From positions 1-64,000 of the forward strand of contig JADJAB010000011.1 in assembly GCA_016704435.1 (NCBI GenBank): a stretch of 64,000 bases of DNA, given 5' to 3'. Position numbers and translations under genes: made by a program. Below, piece after piece: positions 54,707 through 63,191 of this stretch. Each line of letters begins with the position of its first letter. Positions within the stretch are counted from its first letter, which is position 1. The notes under the pieces were generated by a model. The model had not been told where the DNA came from, ran no database searches, and saw nothing but the letters and a program-made list of their open reading frames with translations. Source of the DNA: Rhodobacter sp. (lineage in GTDB: Bacteria; Pseudomonadota; Alphaproteobacteria; Rhodobacterales; Rhodobacteraceae).

Positions 54707-54876
54707 TCTTCAGGGCCGCTTGGGGTCCGAAGGGGCGCGGCGCCCTTGATCGCCGTGCCGGACTGGGGCGGGGGGACGAGCAGCCTCCGCCCCTTTTTCC
54801 TGTGGCGGATCTGATTTAGATCATGGAGCCTTCGGCGCACATTCCCTATCTTCCCCCGATCTTTCAGGAACGCGTG

Positions 54877-55944
54877 ATGGATCTGACAGCCCTTCTGGAC
54901 TGGCTGGAGGAGAGCCAGCTTTCCGCCCTTTTCGGCCTGCTGACCGGGGTGGTCTTCGGCGTGGCGGCGCAAAGGTCGTCGTTCTGCCTGCGCGCAGCGA
55001 CGGTGGAGTTTGCCCGCGGCGCGCTTGGCCCGCGAGTCTCGGTCTGGCTGCTGACCTTCTCGACTGCAGTGATCTGGGTGCAGGGCGCGCAGCTTCTGGA
55101 CCTGTTCCGGTCGGACGACGCACGGATGATGGCGGTGACCGGGTCCTGGTCGGGGGCAATCATCGGCGGGTTGATGTTCGGCGCGGGCATGGTGCTGGCG
55201 CGCGGTTGTTCGGGCCGGCTGCTGGTGTTGGCGGCCACAGGCAATTTGCGTTCCTTGATTTCGGGGCTGATCTTCGCGGTGGTGGCGCAGATGGCGTTGC
55301 ACGGCTGGCTGTCGCCTGCGCGCGAGGCGCTGGCGGGCCTGTGGGTCACGCCCGGCGGGCGCAACGTGGACCTGCTGGCGATGGCCGCGTTGCCGCAAGA
55401 GGCGGGGATCGTGCTGGGGCTGGCCGTGGCCGCGTTGGCGCTATGGCTGTCTCTTCGCAACCGGATCGGCGCGCGCGTGCTGGTCTTTGCCTCGGGCGTG
55501 GGCTTTGCGGTGGCGTTGGGTTGGGTGCTGACCTTCAGCCTGGCGCAAGTCGCGTTCGAACCGACGAGCGTGACCTCGGCCACCTTCTCGGGGCCATCGG
55601 CCAACACGCTGATGTTCTTCCTGACACCGGACCCTGTGCTGGAGTTCGACATCGGTCTTGTCCCCGGCGTGTTCCTTGGTGCCTTTCTGTCGGCGGCGCT
55701 GGGGCGCGAGTTGAAGTTCCAGGGCTTTGACGGTGAAAGCCAGATGCGGCGCTCGATGGCCGGGGCGGCGCTGATGGGCTTTGGCGCGATGCTGGCCGGG
55801 GGCTGCGCAATCGGCGCCGGCGTGACCGGCGGGTCGATCTTCGTTGCCACCGCCTGGCTGGCGCTGTTCTGCATGTGGCTGGGGGCCGGGATCACCGATT
55901 TTCTGGTGGATCAGGCCGGGGGACGAAAGGAAGCCCTGAGCTGA
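54877..55944 (+). CDS. YeeE/YedE (TsuA-type) sulfur-compound transporter
   Basis: A ~355-residue membrane protein with nine or more helices. Three conserved Cys lie in QRSSFCLRAA, GMVLARGCSGRLLVLAATGN and LAGGCAIGAGVTGG, matching the thiosulfate-path cysteines of TsuA. I chose ATG 54877 (MDLTALLDWLEES) over 54823 because it follows CAGGAA and begins just before the first helix. It would import thiosulfate or a related sulfur species. No tsuB/TusA partner gene is adjacent, so the substrate is uncertain. Confidence 0.82.
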   Translation: MDLTALLDWLEESQLSALFGLLTGVVFGVAAQRSSFCLRAATVEFARGALGPRVSVWLLTFSTAVIWVQGAQLLDLFRSDDARMMAVTGSWSGAIIGGLMFGAGMVLARGCSGRLLVLAATGNLRSLISGLIFAVVAQMALHGWLSPAREALAGLWVTPGGRNVDLLAMAALPQEAGIVLGLAVAALALWLSLRNRIGARVLVFASGVGFAVALGWVLTFSLAQVAFEPTSVTSATFSGPSANTLMFFLTPDPVLEFDIGLVPGVFLGAFLSAALGRELKFQGFDGESQMRRSMAGAALMGFGAMLAGGCAIGAGVTGGSIFVATAWLALFCMWLGAGITDFLVDQAGGRKEALS

Positions 55945-56002
55945 CCCCGACGCCCTTGCAGCAAGATCGAACCGTTGCGCCGTGGCTGGATCAGCTTTCC
56001 CT

Positions 56003-56038
56003 CCCGTTCCCGTTCCCGTTCCCGTTCCCGTCCCCGTT
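56003..56038. repeat. CCCGTT hexamer tandem repeat, six units
   Basis: Six head-to-tail CCCGTT units (the fifth is CCCGTC) lie between the TsuA-like gene and the iron-type ABC operon, not in a credible coding frame. Confidence 0.85.
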
Positions 56039-56204
56039 GCGGCGACGCGACCGTCACCGAATGCGCCTTGTCGCTGGGCAAGGGATCGTCACCACGCAGA
56101 GAAGAACGTTGTCTCATCGAGAAAACCTGCGCTAGGCTTGGCGGACTGAGGGACTCTCAAAAGACATCACGCGGGGATCAACCCGCTTACCGGGAGGAAA
56201 CACC

Positions 56205-57227
56205 ATGAAGACCGCCACCCTGGCGACCGGCATCCTTGCCGCCACGACGGCTCTGTCGGGCACCGCTGCCCTGGCCGATCTGAACCTCTATTGCTCTGCC
56301 CAGGAGGAATGGTGCCAGATCATGGAGAAGAGCTTTGAGGAAGCGACCGGCATCGACGTCGCGATGACGCGCAAATCCTCGGGGGAAACCTATGCCCAGG
56401 TCCAGGCCGAAGCGGCCAATCCCAAGGGCGATGTCTGGTGGGGAGGCACCGGCGACCCGCACCTGCAGGCGGCCGAGGAAGACCTGACCGAACCCTATGT
56501 CAGCCCGATGCGCGACCAGTTGCACCCCTGGGCCATTGCCCAGGCGGAAAGTGCCGGCGACAAGACCATCGGCATCTATTCCGGCGCGCTGGGCTTTGGC
56601 TACAACACCGACATGCTGGCCAAGGCCGGCCTGCCCGCGCCGGCCTGCTGGGAAGACCTGACCAAGCCGGAATACAAGGGCATGGTGCAGATGGCGAACC
56701 CGAATTCCTCGGGCACGGCCTATACCACGCTAGCCACAATGGTGCAGCTGTTCGGCGAGGACGGCGGCTTTGACTACATGAAGCGGCTGCATGTGAACAT
56801 CAACCAGTACACCAAGTCCGGCTCGGCCCCGATCAAGGCCGCCGGGCAGGGCGAAACGCTGATCGGCATCGTCTTCATGCATGATGCTGTGGCGCAGACC
56901 GTGGCAGGCTTTCCCATCGCCACCGTCGCCCCGTGTGAGGGCACCGGGTACGAGATCGGCTCGATGTCGATCATCAAGGGCGCGCGCAACATGGACGAGG
57001 CCAAGCAGTTCTACGACTGGGCGCTGAGCGTCGAGGCGCAGGATCTGGCGCTGCAGGTCAACGCCTTTCAGGTGATGTCGAACGTCGGTGCGGCCAAGTC
57101 GGACAAGGCGCCCGATTTCGCCACGATCAAGCTGATCGACTATGACTTCAAGAAATACGGCTCGTCCGACGAGCGCAAGCGCCTGCTGTCCAAGTGGGAT
57201 AACGACGTTTCGACCCTGCCGCAGTAG
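56205..57227 (+). CDS. ABC transporter substrate-binding protein, AfuA/FbpA-like
   Basis: A 340-residue periplasmic protein. The signal peptide ends TAALAD near residue 24. The mature part starts LNLYCSAQEEWCQIMEKSFE, and the family segment YSGALGFGYNTDMLAKAG is near residue 125. A GGGAGG site precedes ATG 56205. The group includes ferric-iron, phosphonate/2-aminoethylphosphonate and sugar-phosphate receptors. The usual iron-binding paired tyrosines are not obvious, so iron is not assured. First gene of a three-gene operon. Confidence 0.78.
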   Translation: MKTATLATGILAATTALSGTAALADLNLYCSAQEEWCQIMEKSFEEATGIDVAMTRKSSGETYAQVQAEAANPKGDVWWGGTGDPHLQAAEEDLTEPYVSPMRDQLHPWAIAQAESAGDKTIGIYSGALGFGYNTDMLAKAGLPAPACWEDLTKPEYKGMVQMANPNSSGTAYTTLATMVQLFGEDGGFDYMKRLHVNINQYTKSGSAPIKAAGQGETLIGIVFMHDAVAQTVAGFPIATVAPCEGTGYEIGSMSIIKGARNMDEAKQFYDWALSVEAQDLALQVNAFQVMSNVGAAKSDKAPDFATIKLIDYDFKKYGSSDERKRLLSKWDNDVSTLPQ

Positions 57228-57232
57228 GGCCG

Positions 57233-59443
57233 TTGCGAAAAGCAACCTCCGAAAGCACGTCCCATCCGGTGCTGATCTTCTGGATCGTCGTCGGGTGGGT
57301 CGGCTATGTCCTCTTGCCCTGGTACGGGGTCGAGGATTTCTATTCGCTTGAATGGCTGGCAGATGGCTGGCCGCTGGACCCCGACTATGGCCCCGCCGCG
57401 GTGCTGATCACGATGGGGCAGAAGCTGTGGCTGGCGCCGATGCTGCTGGCGCTGGTCGCACCGCTGGCGGTGATGCGGAGGCCGAAGTCCGACCCGGTCT
57501 TTGCTCGTGTGCTGGTGGTGGCGGGAGCCTTCGGCTTTGGCTGGCTGGTGGCCCAGGGCCTTGGCATCGGGCTGCGCGGCTTTGCCTTCGGCTGGCTGGA
57601 AGCGCTGTTCGGCCCGCTGCAGGACCGGCAATTCGGCATGGGCTATGGCGCGCTTTTGACGGTCACCGCCTTTCTGTTCCTCTTGACCCAGGGCATCGCG
57701 GCGCGGGGCGCGGTCAAGGGCGATGTCTTCGTCGCCTCGGCGATCGGCGGGGTGATCGCGGTGGTCGCGATCTTCGTCTTCTTTCCGATCGCCAAGATGC
57801 TGCTGGCCGCCTTTGCCACCGAGGGCGGCGGCTATTCGGTGGCGGGGTTCTTTCCGAAGTTCATTGACGGCCGGATCTGGGGCCTTGGCTGCCTGTCCGG
57901 CGGGCGCTGCGGGGCGGCGTGGAACTCGCTGTTCCTGGCAGTTCTGGTCGGGGTACTGACCACGCTTCTGGGTCTGGCCTTCGCGCTGGTGCTGACGCGC
58001 TCGGGCTTTCGCTTCAAGCGGTCGTTGCGGGCGCTGACGGTGTTGCCGATCATCACCCCGCCCTTCGTCATCGGCCTGGCCATCATTCTGCTTTTCGGTC
58101 TGTCGGGGGCGGTCACCACCACCGTCGCCTCTGTCCTGGGGCTGGAGGCGACGCGCTGGGTCTACGGCATGCCGGGCGTGCTGATCGCGCAGACCCTGGC
58201 CTTTACGCCGATCGCCTTTCTGGTCCTGATCGGCGTGGTCGAGGGTGTCAGCCCCAGCATGGAAGAGGCCGCCCAGACCCTGCGCGCCGGCCGCTGGCAG
58301 ATCTTCCGCACCGTCTCGCTGCCGCTGATGCGACCGGGACTGGCCAATGCCTTCCTGCTGGGCTTCATCGAAAGCATGGCCGATTTCGGCAACCCGCTGG
58401 TGCTGGGCGGCAATTTCGACGTGCTGTCGACCGAGATTTTCTTCGCCATCGTCGGCGCGCAATATGACCAGAGCCGGGCGGCCATTCTGGCGGTCGTGCT
58501 TCTGGGCTTCACCCTTGGCGCGTTCTATCTGCAACGGTTCTGGCTGGGGCGCAAAAGCTATACCACCGTCACCGGCAAGGGCGATGCCGGGGTGCATCCG
58601 GCGATGCCTACCGGGCTGGCGCTGCCGGTATATGGCATCGTGGCGCTGTGGTCGGGCTTCACCCTCGTCGTCTACGGGATGATCCTCTACGGCTCGGTCG
58701 TGCAGCTTTGGGGGGTCGATGACACGCTGACCTTCAAGCATTACCTGACCGCCTTCCGCATCGACTGGGGCGAAAATGGGTTGCGCTGGACGGGCTCGGC
58801 CTGGGACAGCTTCTGGACGACCGTGCTGATCGCCACCATCGCGGCCCCGCCCACAGCGGCCATCGGCCTTGTCACCGCCTATCTGCTGACGCGGCAGGAT
58901 TTCGCCGGCAAGCGCGGGTTCGAATTCGGCACCATGCTGTCCTTCGCCATCCCCGGCACGGTGATCGGCGTGTCCTACATCATGGCCTTCAACGTCCCCC
59001 CGATCGAGATCACCGGAACCGGGCTGATCCTGGTCATCAGCTTTGTGTTCCGCAACATGCCGGTGGGGGTGCGGGCGGGCATCGCCTCGATGAGCCAGCT
59101 GGACAAGTCGCTGGACGAATCCTCGCTGACCCTGGGCGCGAATTCCTGGCAGACCTTCCGCGCGGTGATCCTGCCCTTGCTGCGCCCGGCGATCCTGGCC
59201 GCGCTGGTCTACAGCTTTGTTCGCGCGATGACGGCGATTTCGGCGGTGATCTTCCTGGTCTCGGCGCGCTACGACATGGCCACCAGCTACATCATCGGCC
59301 GGGTCGAGAACAACGACTACGGCCTGGCCATCGCCTATTCCACGGCGCTGATCTTCGTGATGCTGGCGGCCGTCGGCCTGTTGCAACTTCTGGTCGGGCG
59401 GACCGAGATCGGCCGACGCACAAGCCACGGTGAGGGACATTAG
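57233..59443 (+). CDS. ABC transporter permease, fused two-domain (FbpB/AfuB-like)
   Basis: A 736-residue protein with two permease halves, each with its own docking loop: SMEEAAQTLRAGRWQIFRTV near residue 347 and DESSLTLGANSWQTFRAV near residue 630. The fused layout is typical of iron- and phosphonate-type importers. The given start is TTG 57233; a GTG at 57269 (VLIFWIVVGW) is an alternative. It follows the binding-protein gene by 5 bp and abuts the ATPase gene. Confidence 0.85.
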   Translation: MRKATSESTSHPVLIFWIVVGWVGYVLLPWYGVEDFYSLEWLADGWPLDPDYGPAAVLITMGQKLWLAPMLLALVAPLAVMRRPKSDPVFARVLVVAGAFGFGWLVAQGLGIGLRGFAFGWLEALFGPLQDRQFGMGYGALLTVTAFLFLLTQGIAARGAVKGDVFVASAIGGVIAVVAIFVFFPIAKMLLAAFATEGGGYSVAGFFPKFIDGRIWGLGCLSGGRCGAAWNSLFLAVLVGVLTTLLGLAFALVLTRSGFRFKRSLRALTVLPIITPPFVIGLAIILLFGLSGAVTTTVASVLGLEATRWVYGMPGVLIAQTLAFTPIAFLVLIGVVEGVSPSMEEAAQTLRAGRWQIFRTVSLPLMRPGLANAFLLGFIESMADFGNPLVLGGNFDVLSTEIFFAIVGAQYDQSRAAILAVVLLGFTLGAFYLQRFWLGRKSYTTVTGKGDAGVHPAMPTGLALPVYGIVALWSGFTLVVYGMILYGSVVQLWGVDDTLTFKHYLTAFRIDWGENGLRWTGSAWDSFWTTVLIATIAAPPTAAIGLVTAYLLTRQDFAGKRGFEFGTMLSFAIPGTVIGVSYIMAFNVPPIEITGTGLILVISFVFRNMPVGVRAGIASMSQLDKSLDESSLTLGANSWQTFRAVILPLLRPAILAALVYSFVRAMTAISAVIFLVSARYDMATSYIIGRVENNDYGLAIAYSTALIFVMLAAVGLLQLLVGRTEIGRRTSHGEGH

Positions 59444-60523
59444 ATGACCGGCATCCACGCAAAGGCCGCCTCGGTGCGGTTCGAGAAGGTCTCGAAGGTC
59501 TATGGCCGCGATGTCAAAGCCGCCGACAGCATCGACCTGGAGGTTGCGGCCGGCACGCTGGTGACCCTGCTTGGGCCTTCCGGCTGCGGCAAGACCACGA
59601 CCCTGCGGATGATCGCGGGGCTAGAGCTGGTCAGCGCTGGCCGGATCTTCATCGGCGACAAGGACGTGACGAAGCTGCCTGCCACTGACCGCGACGTGTC
59701 GATGGTGTTTCAAAGCTATGCGTTGTTTCCGCACATGACGGTGCTGGAAAACGTCAGCTATGGGTTGAAATTTTCCGGCTTCGGCAAGGAAGAGGCGCGG
59801 CAGAAGGCGCAGGCCGGGCTGGGGCTGGTGGGCCTGAAGGGCTATGACTCCCGGCTGCCGTCGGAACTGTCGGGCGGCCAGCAGCAGCGCGTCGCGGTGG
59901 CCCGTGCGCTGGTGCTGGAACCGCAGGTGCTGCTGTTCGACGAGCCGCTGTCGAACCTGGACGCCAAGCTGCGGCGTAGGGTGCGCGAAGAAATTCGCGA
60001 GATCCAGCAGACCCTTGGCCTGACCGTGGTCTATGTGACGCATGACCAGGAAGAGGCGCTGGCGGTGTCGGACGAAATCGTGGTGATGCGCAATGCCGCC
60101 ATCGCGCAGAAGGGCACCCCGCGCGAGTTGTATGAAGCCCCCGCCGATGCCTTCGTCGCCGATTTCATCGGCGAGGCGAACCTGATCCCGGTCGAGATCG
60201 TGACGGTCGAGGGCGACACCGCAACGGTCCGCATTGCCGATTACAGCCACCGGCTGCCCTCTCGCGGGCTGGCCACCGGGCCGGCACAGCTGGCGGTGCG
60301 CCCGTCGCGCATCCGTCTGCTGGCAGGGGCGGGTGACGGTGTTGCGGCGGTGATCGACAAGGCCACCTATGTCGGCAGCCGCTTTGAATACACCGTGCGC
60401 GCCGCCTTCGGCACCGTGTTTGCCACCGCCGAGGATGTGGCCCACCCGTTCGGCATCGGCGATGCCGTGACCATCTCTTTTGCGGCCTCCGGCCCGGTTC
60501 TGATACCGCCGGATCAATCGTAG
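59444..60523 (+). CDS. ABC transporter ATP-binding protein (FbpC/PotA-like)
   Basis: A 359-residue ATPase. Walker A LLGPSGCGKTTTLRM is near residue 43, the Q-loop MVFQSYALFPHM near 89, signature LSGGQQQRVAVARALVL near 141 and Walker B LLFDEPLSNLDAKLR near 162. A TOBE domain follows (about 270-350). The 3' end overlaps the convergent IMPase gene by 10 bp. Confidence 0.87.
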   Translation: MTGIHAKAASVRFEKVSKVYGRDVKAADSIDLEVAAGTLVTLLGPSGCGKTTTLRMIAGLELVSAGRIFIGDKDVTKLPATDRDVSMVFQSYALFPHMTVLENVSYGLKFSGFGKEEARQKAQAGLGLVGLKGYDSRLPSELSGGQQQRVAVARALVLEPQVLLFDEPLSNLDAKLRRRVREEIREIQQTLGLTVVYVTHDQEEALAVSDEIVVMRNAAIAQKGTPRELYEAPADAFVADFIGEANLIPVEIVTVEGDTATVRIADYSHRLPSRGLATGPAQLAVRPSRIRLLAGAGDGVAAVIDKATYVGSRFEYTVRAAFGTVFATAEDVAHPFGIGDAVTISFAASGPVLIPPDQS

Positions 60524-61308
60524 GCGTGGTTCGCCAGCGCCTGCACGGCGTCGAACACTGCCGGGCCGGCCACGACCACGCGCCCGCCGCCGGCGATCGC
60601 CTCATCGGCATTGACCGGCTCGACCCGGCCACCGGCTTCGGCCACGATCAGGTGGCCGGCCAGAAAATCCCAGGCGTTCATGTGTTCCTCGACATAGCCA
60701 AGGATGCGCCCGGTCGCCACATAGGCCAGCGACAGCCCGCCCGAGCCATTGCGCCAGAACACCGTTCCGGCATCGCAGCACAACGTAACCAGCCGCTTGA
60801 TCCCCTCAACATGGGTGCGGCCCGAAAAGCCCACCCCAAGCGAGCCCTGACGCAGGTCGGTCTTGTCGGAGCAGCGGACCCTGCGGTCGTTGCAGAAGGC
60901 GCCGCCGCCCAGCATCGCGTGGTGCATCTCGGCATGCACCGGGTCATGCACCACGCCCACCACCACCTGCCCCTGATGCACGCAGGCCAGGATCACGCAC
61001 CACTGCGGAATGCCGTTGATGAAGTTCGTCGTCCCGTCGATCGGGTCGATGACCCAGGTGTAGCCGCTGGTTCCGGGGCTGGGTGCTGCTTCTTCGCCCA
61101 CGATCCCGTCTTGCGGAAAAGCCTTGGCCAGTGCCGCTCGCACGGCGATCTCGACATTGCGGTCGGCCTCGGACACGAAATCCTGATGGCCCTTGATGTC
61201 GATGGTCAGTTCGGTCCATCTGCGGAAATAGTCCACCGCAAGAGTTCCGGCGTCTGCGGCAATGCGACGGGCGGCGGCGTAGCGGCTGGCAAGGTCATTG
61301 GATGGCAT
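60514..61308 (-). CDS. Inositol monophosphatase-family protein
   Basis: 264 residues. Metal motifs are VGEEAAPSPGTSGYTWVIDP, then IDGTTNFI (about residues 70-97), and the C-terminal WDFLAGHLIVAEAGG (about 213-227). I chose ATG 61308 (MPSNDLASRY), after GGGAGCC, over 61326. Family members dephosphorylate inositol-1-phosphate, histidinol phosphate, PAP or similar. The linkage to an ABC operon and a HAD phosphatase suggests a sugar- or polyol-phosphate. Confidence 0.83.
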   Translation of the reverse strand: MPSNDLASRYAAARRIAADAGTLAVDYFRRWTELTIDIKGHQDFVSEADRNVEIAVRAALAKAFPQDGIVGEEAAPSPGTSGYTWVIDPIDGTTNFINGIPQWCVILACVHQGQVVVGVVHDPVHAEMHHAMLGGGAFCNDRRVRCSDKTDLRQGSLGVGFSGRTHVEGIKRLVTLCCDAGTVFWRNGSGGLSLAYVATGRILGYVEEHMNAWDFLAGHLIVAEAGGRVEPVNADEAIAGGGRVVVAGPAVFDAVQALANHAYD

Positions 61309-61364
61309 TAGGGCTCCCTTCGGCACGGTTGCGCCATCCTATCAGCAGGGAAAGCGCAGGGGGA

Positions 61365-62039
61365 ATGACTTCCTCAGCGATTTCACGCGCACAGGCGGCG
61401 ATCTTCGATCTGGACGGCACGCTGGTCCAGTCGGAATCTGCCTGGGAAGAGGCCAAGCGCCGCGTTCTGGCCGCCGAAGGCGTGACGATCGCGCAAGCGG
61501 ACTATGATGCCTTCGTCGGTCGGGGCTTGCGGGGCTTTCTGGCCCATGTCTTTGGTCCCGGCCTGCCCGAGGACCACCGCGATGCCCTGGCCGCCCGTAT
61601 CGGGGCCGAGGCCGACGTCCTGCTGCCGCAGATGCGCCAGCCGATTTCGGGTGCCGCCAGTGCAGTCGTCGAACTGGCCGAGGCCGGCCTGCGCATCGCG
61701 GTCTGCTCGTCGTCTCCACGCCGCCACATTCTGGCGGCACTGGTGCAGTTGAACCTGGCGGACCGAATTTCGGTGATCGTGTCCGGTGCCGATCTGCCAC
61801 GCGGAAAGCCAGACCCGCTGCCCTATATGGAAACGCTGGCCCAGCTTGGCCTGAACGCGGACCAGGCCTTTGCGGTCGAGGACGCGCTGCCCGGCGCGAT
61901 CTCGGCCCATGCCGCAGGTCTGACGGTCATCGGGATCGGCGGGCAAACCCTGTCCCAGGGCTTCGCGCCCTATTGCCGGGTCCGGGTGCCCGACTACGCC
62001 GCCTTCGGGCGGCTTTTCGCTACTGTCCGGGGCCGCTGA
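61365..62039 (+). CDS. HAD-superfamily phosphatase (beta-phosphoglucomutase-like)
   Basis: 224 residues. Motif I is IFDLDGTLVQSE (about residues 13-24), motif II is VCSSSPRRHI, motif III is the Lys in RGKPDPLPYM and motif IV is AVEDALPGAISAHAAG. ATG 61365 follows AGGGGGA; the longer frame from 61302 overlaps the divergent IMPase start. Substrate unknown. It is divergent from the IMPase gene with overlapping upstream regions. Confidence 0.82.
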   Translation: MTSSAISRAQAAIFDLDGTLVQSESAWEEAKRRVLAAEGVTIAQADYDAFVGRGLRGFLAHVFGPGLPEDHRDALAARIGAEADVLLPQMRQPISGAASAVVELAEAGLRIAVCSSSPRRHILAALVQLNLADRISVIVSGADLPRGKPDPLPYMETLAQLGLNADQAFAVEDALPGAISAHAAGLTVIGIGGQTLSQGFAPYCRVRVPDYAAFGRLFATVRGR

Positions 62040-62126
62040 ACGCGGCCTTTGCCGAGCCGGGGCTTGCCCATCAGGTGGCTGGGAAAGTTCCGACGCTGCT
62101 TTGCCAGCATCCAGGTCAGTGAACGA

Positions 62127-62175
62127 GATTGACTCCATTTAGAACGTTCCATATCGTTTCTTGTATCGTTCCAAA
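62127..62175 (+). promoter_or_regulatory. Possible promoter with repeated TCGTT(T/C)C motifs
   Basis: A TTGACT box near 62129 is followed by GAACGTTC (palindrome, 62142-62149) and two TATCGTT motifs (ATATCGTTTC and GTATCGTTCC) just upstream of the Gfo/Idh gene. These could be operators for a LacI-, GntR- or RpiR-type regulator. Weak. Confidence 0.35.
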
Positions 62176-62189
62176 ATGGGTGACTCGAG

Positions 62190-63191
62190 ATGCGGTGGGG
62201 ATTGATCGGCGCCAGCGCCATAGCCGAGAACCACATGATTCCGGCGATGCGCCATGCCCATCAAGAGATCGTAGCGGTGATGAGCGGGACGGCCGATCGC
62301 GCCGCCGCATTTGCCGCGGCCCAGGGCATCGCGAAGGCGACATCGGACCTGGCCGACCTTCTTGGCGACCCGGCGATCGAGGCAGTCTACATCTCTTCGA
62401 CCAATGAAAAGCACTTTGCCCAGGCGATGGCGTCCATCGCGGCGGGCAAGCATGTGCTGTGCGAAAAGCCGCTTGCCATGTCGCTGGACGAAGCAAGGGA
62501 AATGGTGCGCGCGGCCGAAGGCGCAGGCCTGGTCTTTGCCACCAACCATCACCTGCGCTGCTCGGGCAGCCATCGGGCCATCCGGGGCCTGATCGCCTCG
62601 GGCCGCATCGGCCGGGTGCTGTCCTTGCGCCTCTTTCATGCGGTCCACCTGCCGGAATCGCTGCGGGGCTGGCGGCTTACCGATCCGGGGGCTGGCGGTG
62701 GCGTGATCCCGGACATCACAGTGCATGACGCGGATGTCGCGCGCTTTCTGTTGGGGGAAGACCCGCAGACGGTGGTCGCGCAGATGTGCGCCTCGGGTCT
62801 GGGTCAGGGCGTCGAGGACAGCGCGATGTCGGTCTGGACCATGCCCTCGGGCACGATGGTGCAAAGCCATGAGAGCTTTACCCATCCCTTCGCGGGCTCG
62901 GGGCTTGAGGTGCATGGTACCGAAGGCTCGATCTTTGCGCGCGGTGTGATGACCCAGCGCCCGGTAGGCGAGATCGAACTGGTCACCGCGGCGGGCCGCG
63001 AGCCGGTGCCGTTTTCGGCGCATGATCTTTATGTGCAGGGCATCGAAGAGTTCGCGCAGGCTGTGGCGGGCAAGGGGCAACCGGCGGCCAGCGGCTGGGA
63101 CGGCGTCGCCTCGCTTGCCGTGGCGCTTGCGGTGCGCGAGGCCGCGAGGACCGGCGCCCGGCAGACCGTCGGCTACGGAGAGGGGGCATGA
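62190..63191 (+). CDS. Gfo/Idh/MocA-family oxidoreductase
   Basis: 333 residues. The Rossmann start is RWGLIGASAIAENHMIPAMR (residues 2-21). The EKP motif is in LCEKPLAMSLDEAREMV near residue 90, and ATNHHLRCSGSH lies near 117. The substrate domain begins near residue 125. It is an NAD(P)-linked dehydrogenase, probably acting on a sugar, inositol or sugar-acid derivative. The next gene overlaps its stop. It fits a small carbohydrate-acid catabolic operon with the phosphatases upstream. Confidence 0.83.
   Translation: MRWGLIGASAIAENHMIPAMRHAHQEIVAVMSGTADRAAAFAAAQGIAKATSDLADLLGDPAIEAVYISSTNEKHFAQAMASIAAGKHVLCEKPLAMSLDEAREMVRAAEGAGLVFATNHHLRCSGSHRAIRGLIASGRIGRVLSLRLFHAVHLPESLRGWRLTDPGAGGGVIPDITVHDADVARFLLGEDPQTVVAQMCASGLGQGVEDSAMSVWTMPSGTMVQSHESFTHPFAGSGLEVHGTEGSIFARGVMTQRPVGEIELVTAAGREPVPFSAHDLYVQGIEEFAQAVAGKGQPAASGWDGVASLAVALAVREAARTGARQTVGYGEGA

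Noticed and set aside
56003..56038. Hexamer array as a CRISPR or coding repeat
   Set aside because: There are no spacers, and the REREREREG or PFPFPF translations are by-products of the six-base period.
57140..59458. 772-codon minus-strand frame opposite the fused permease
   Set aside because: Composition (Gln/His/Asp/Arg-rich) is that of a shadow frame; the + strand encodes a complete two-domain permease.
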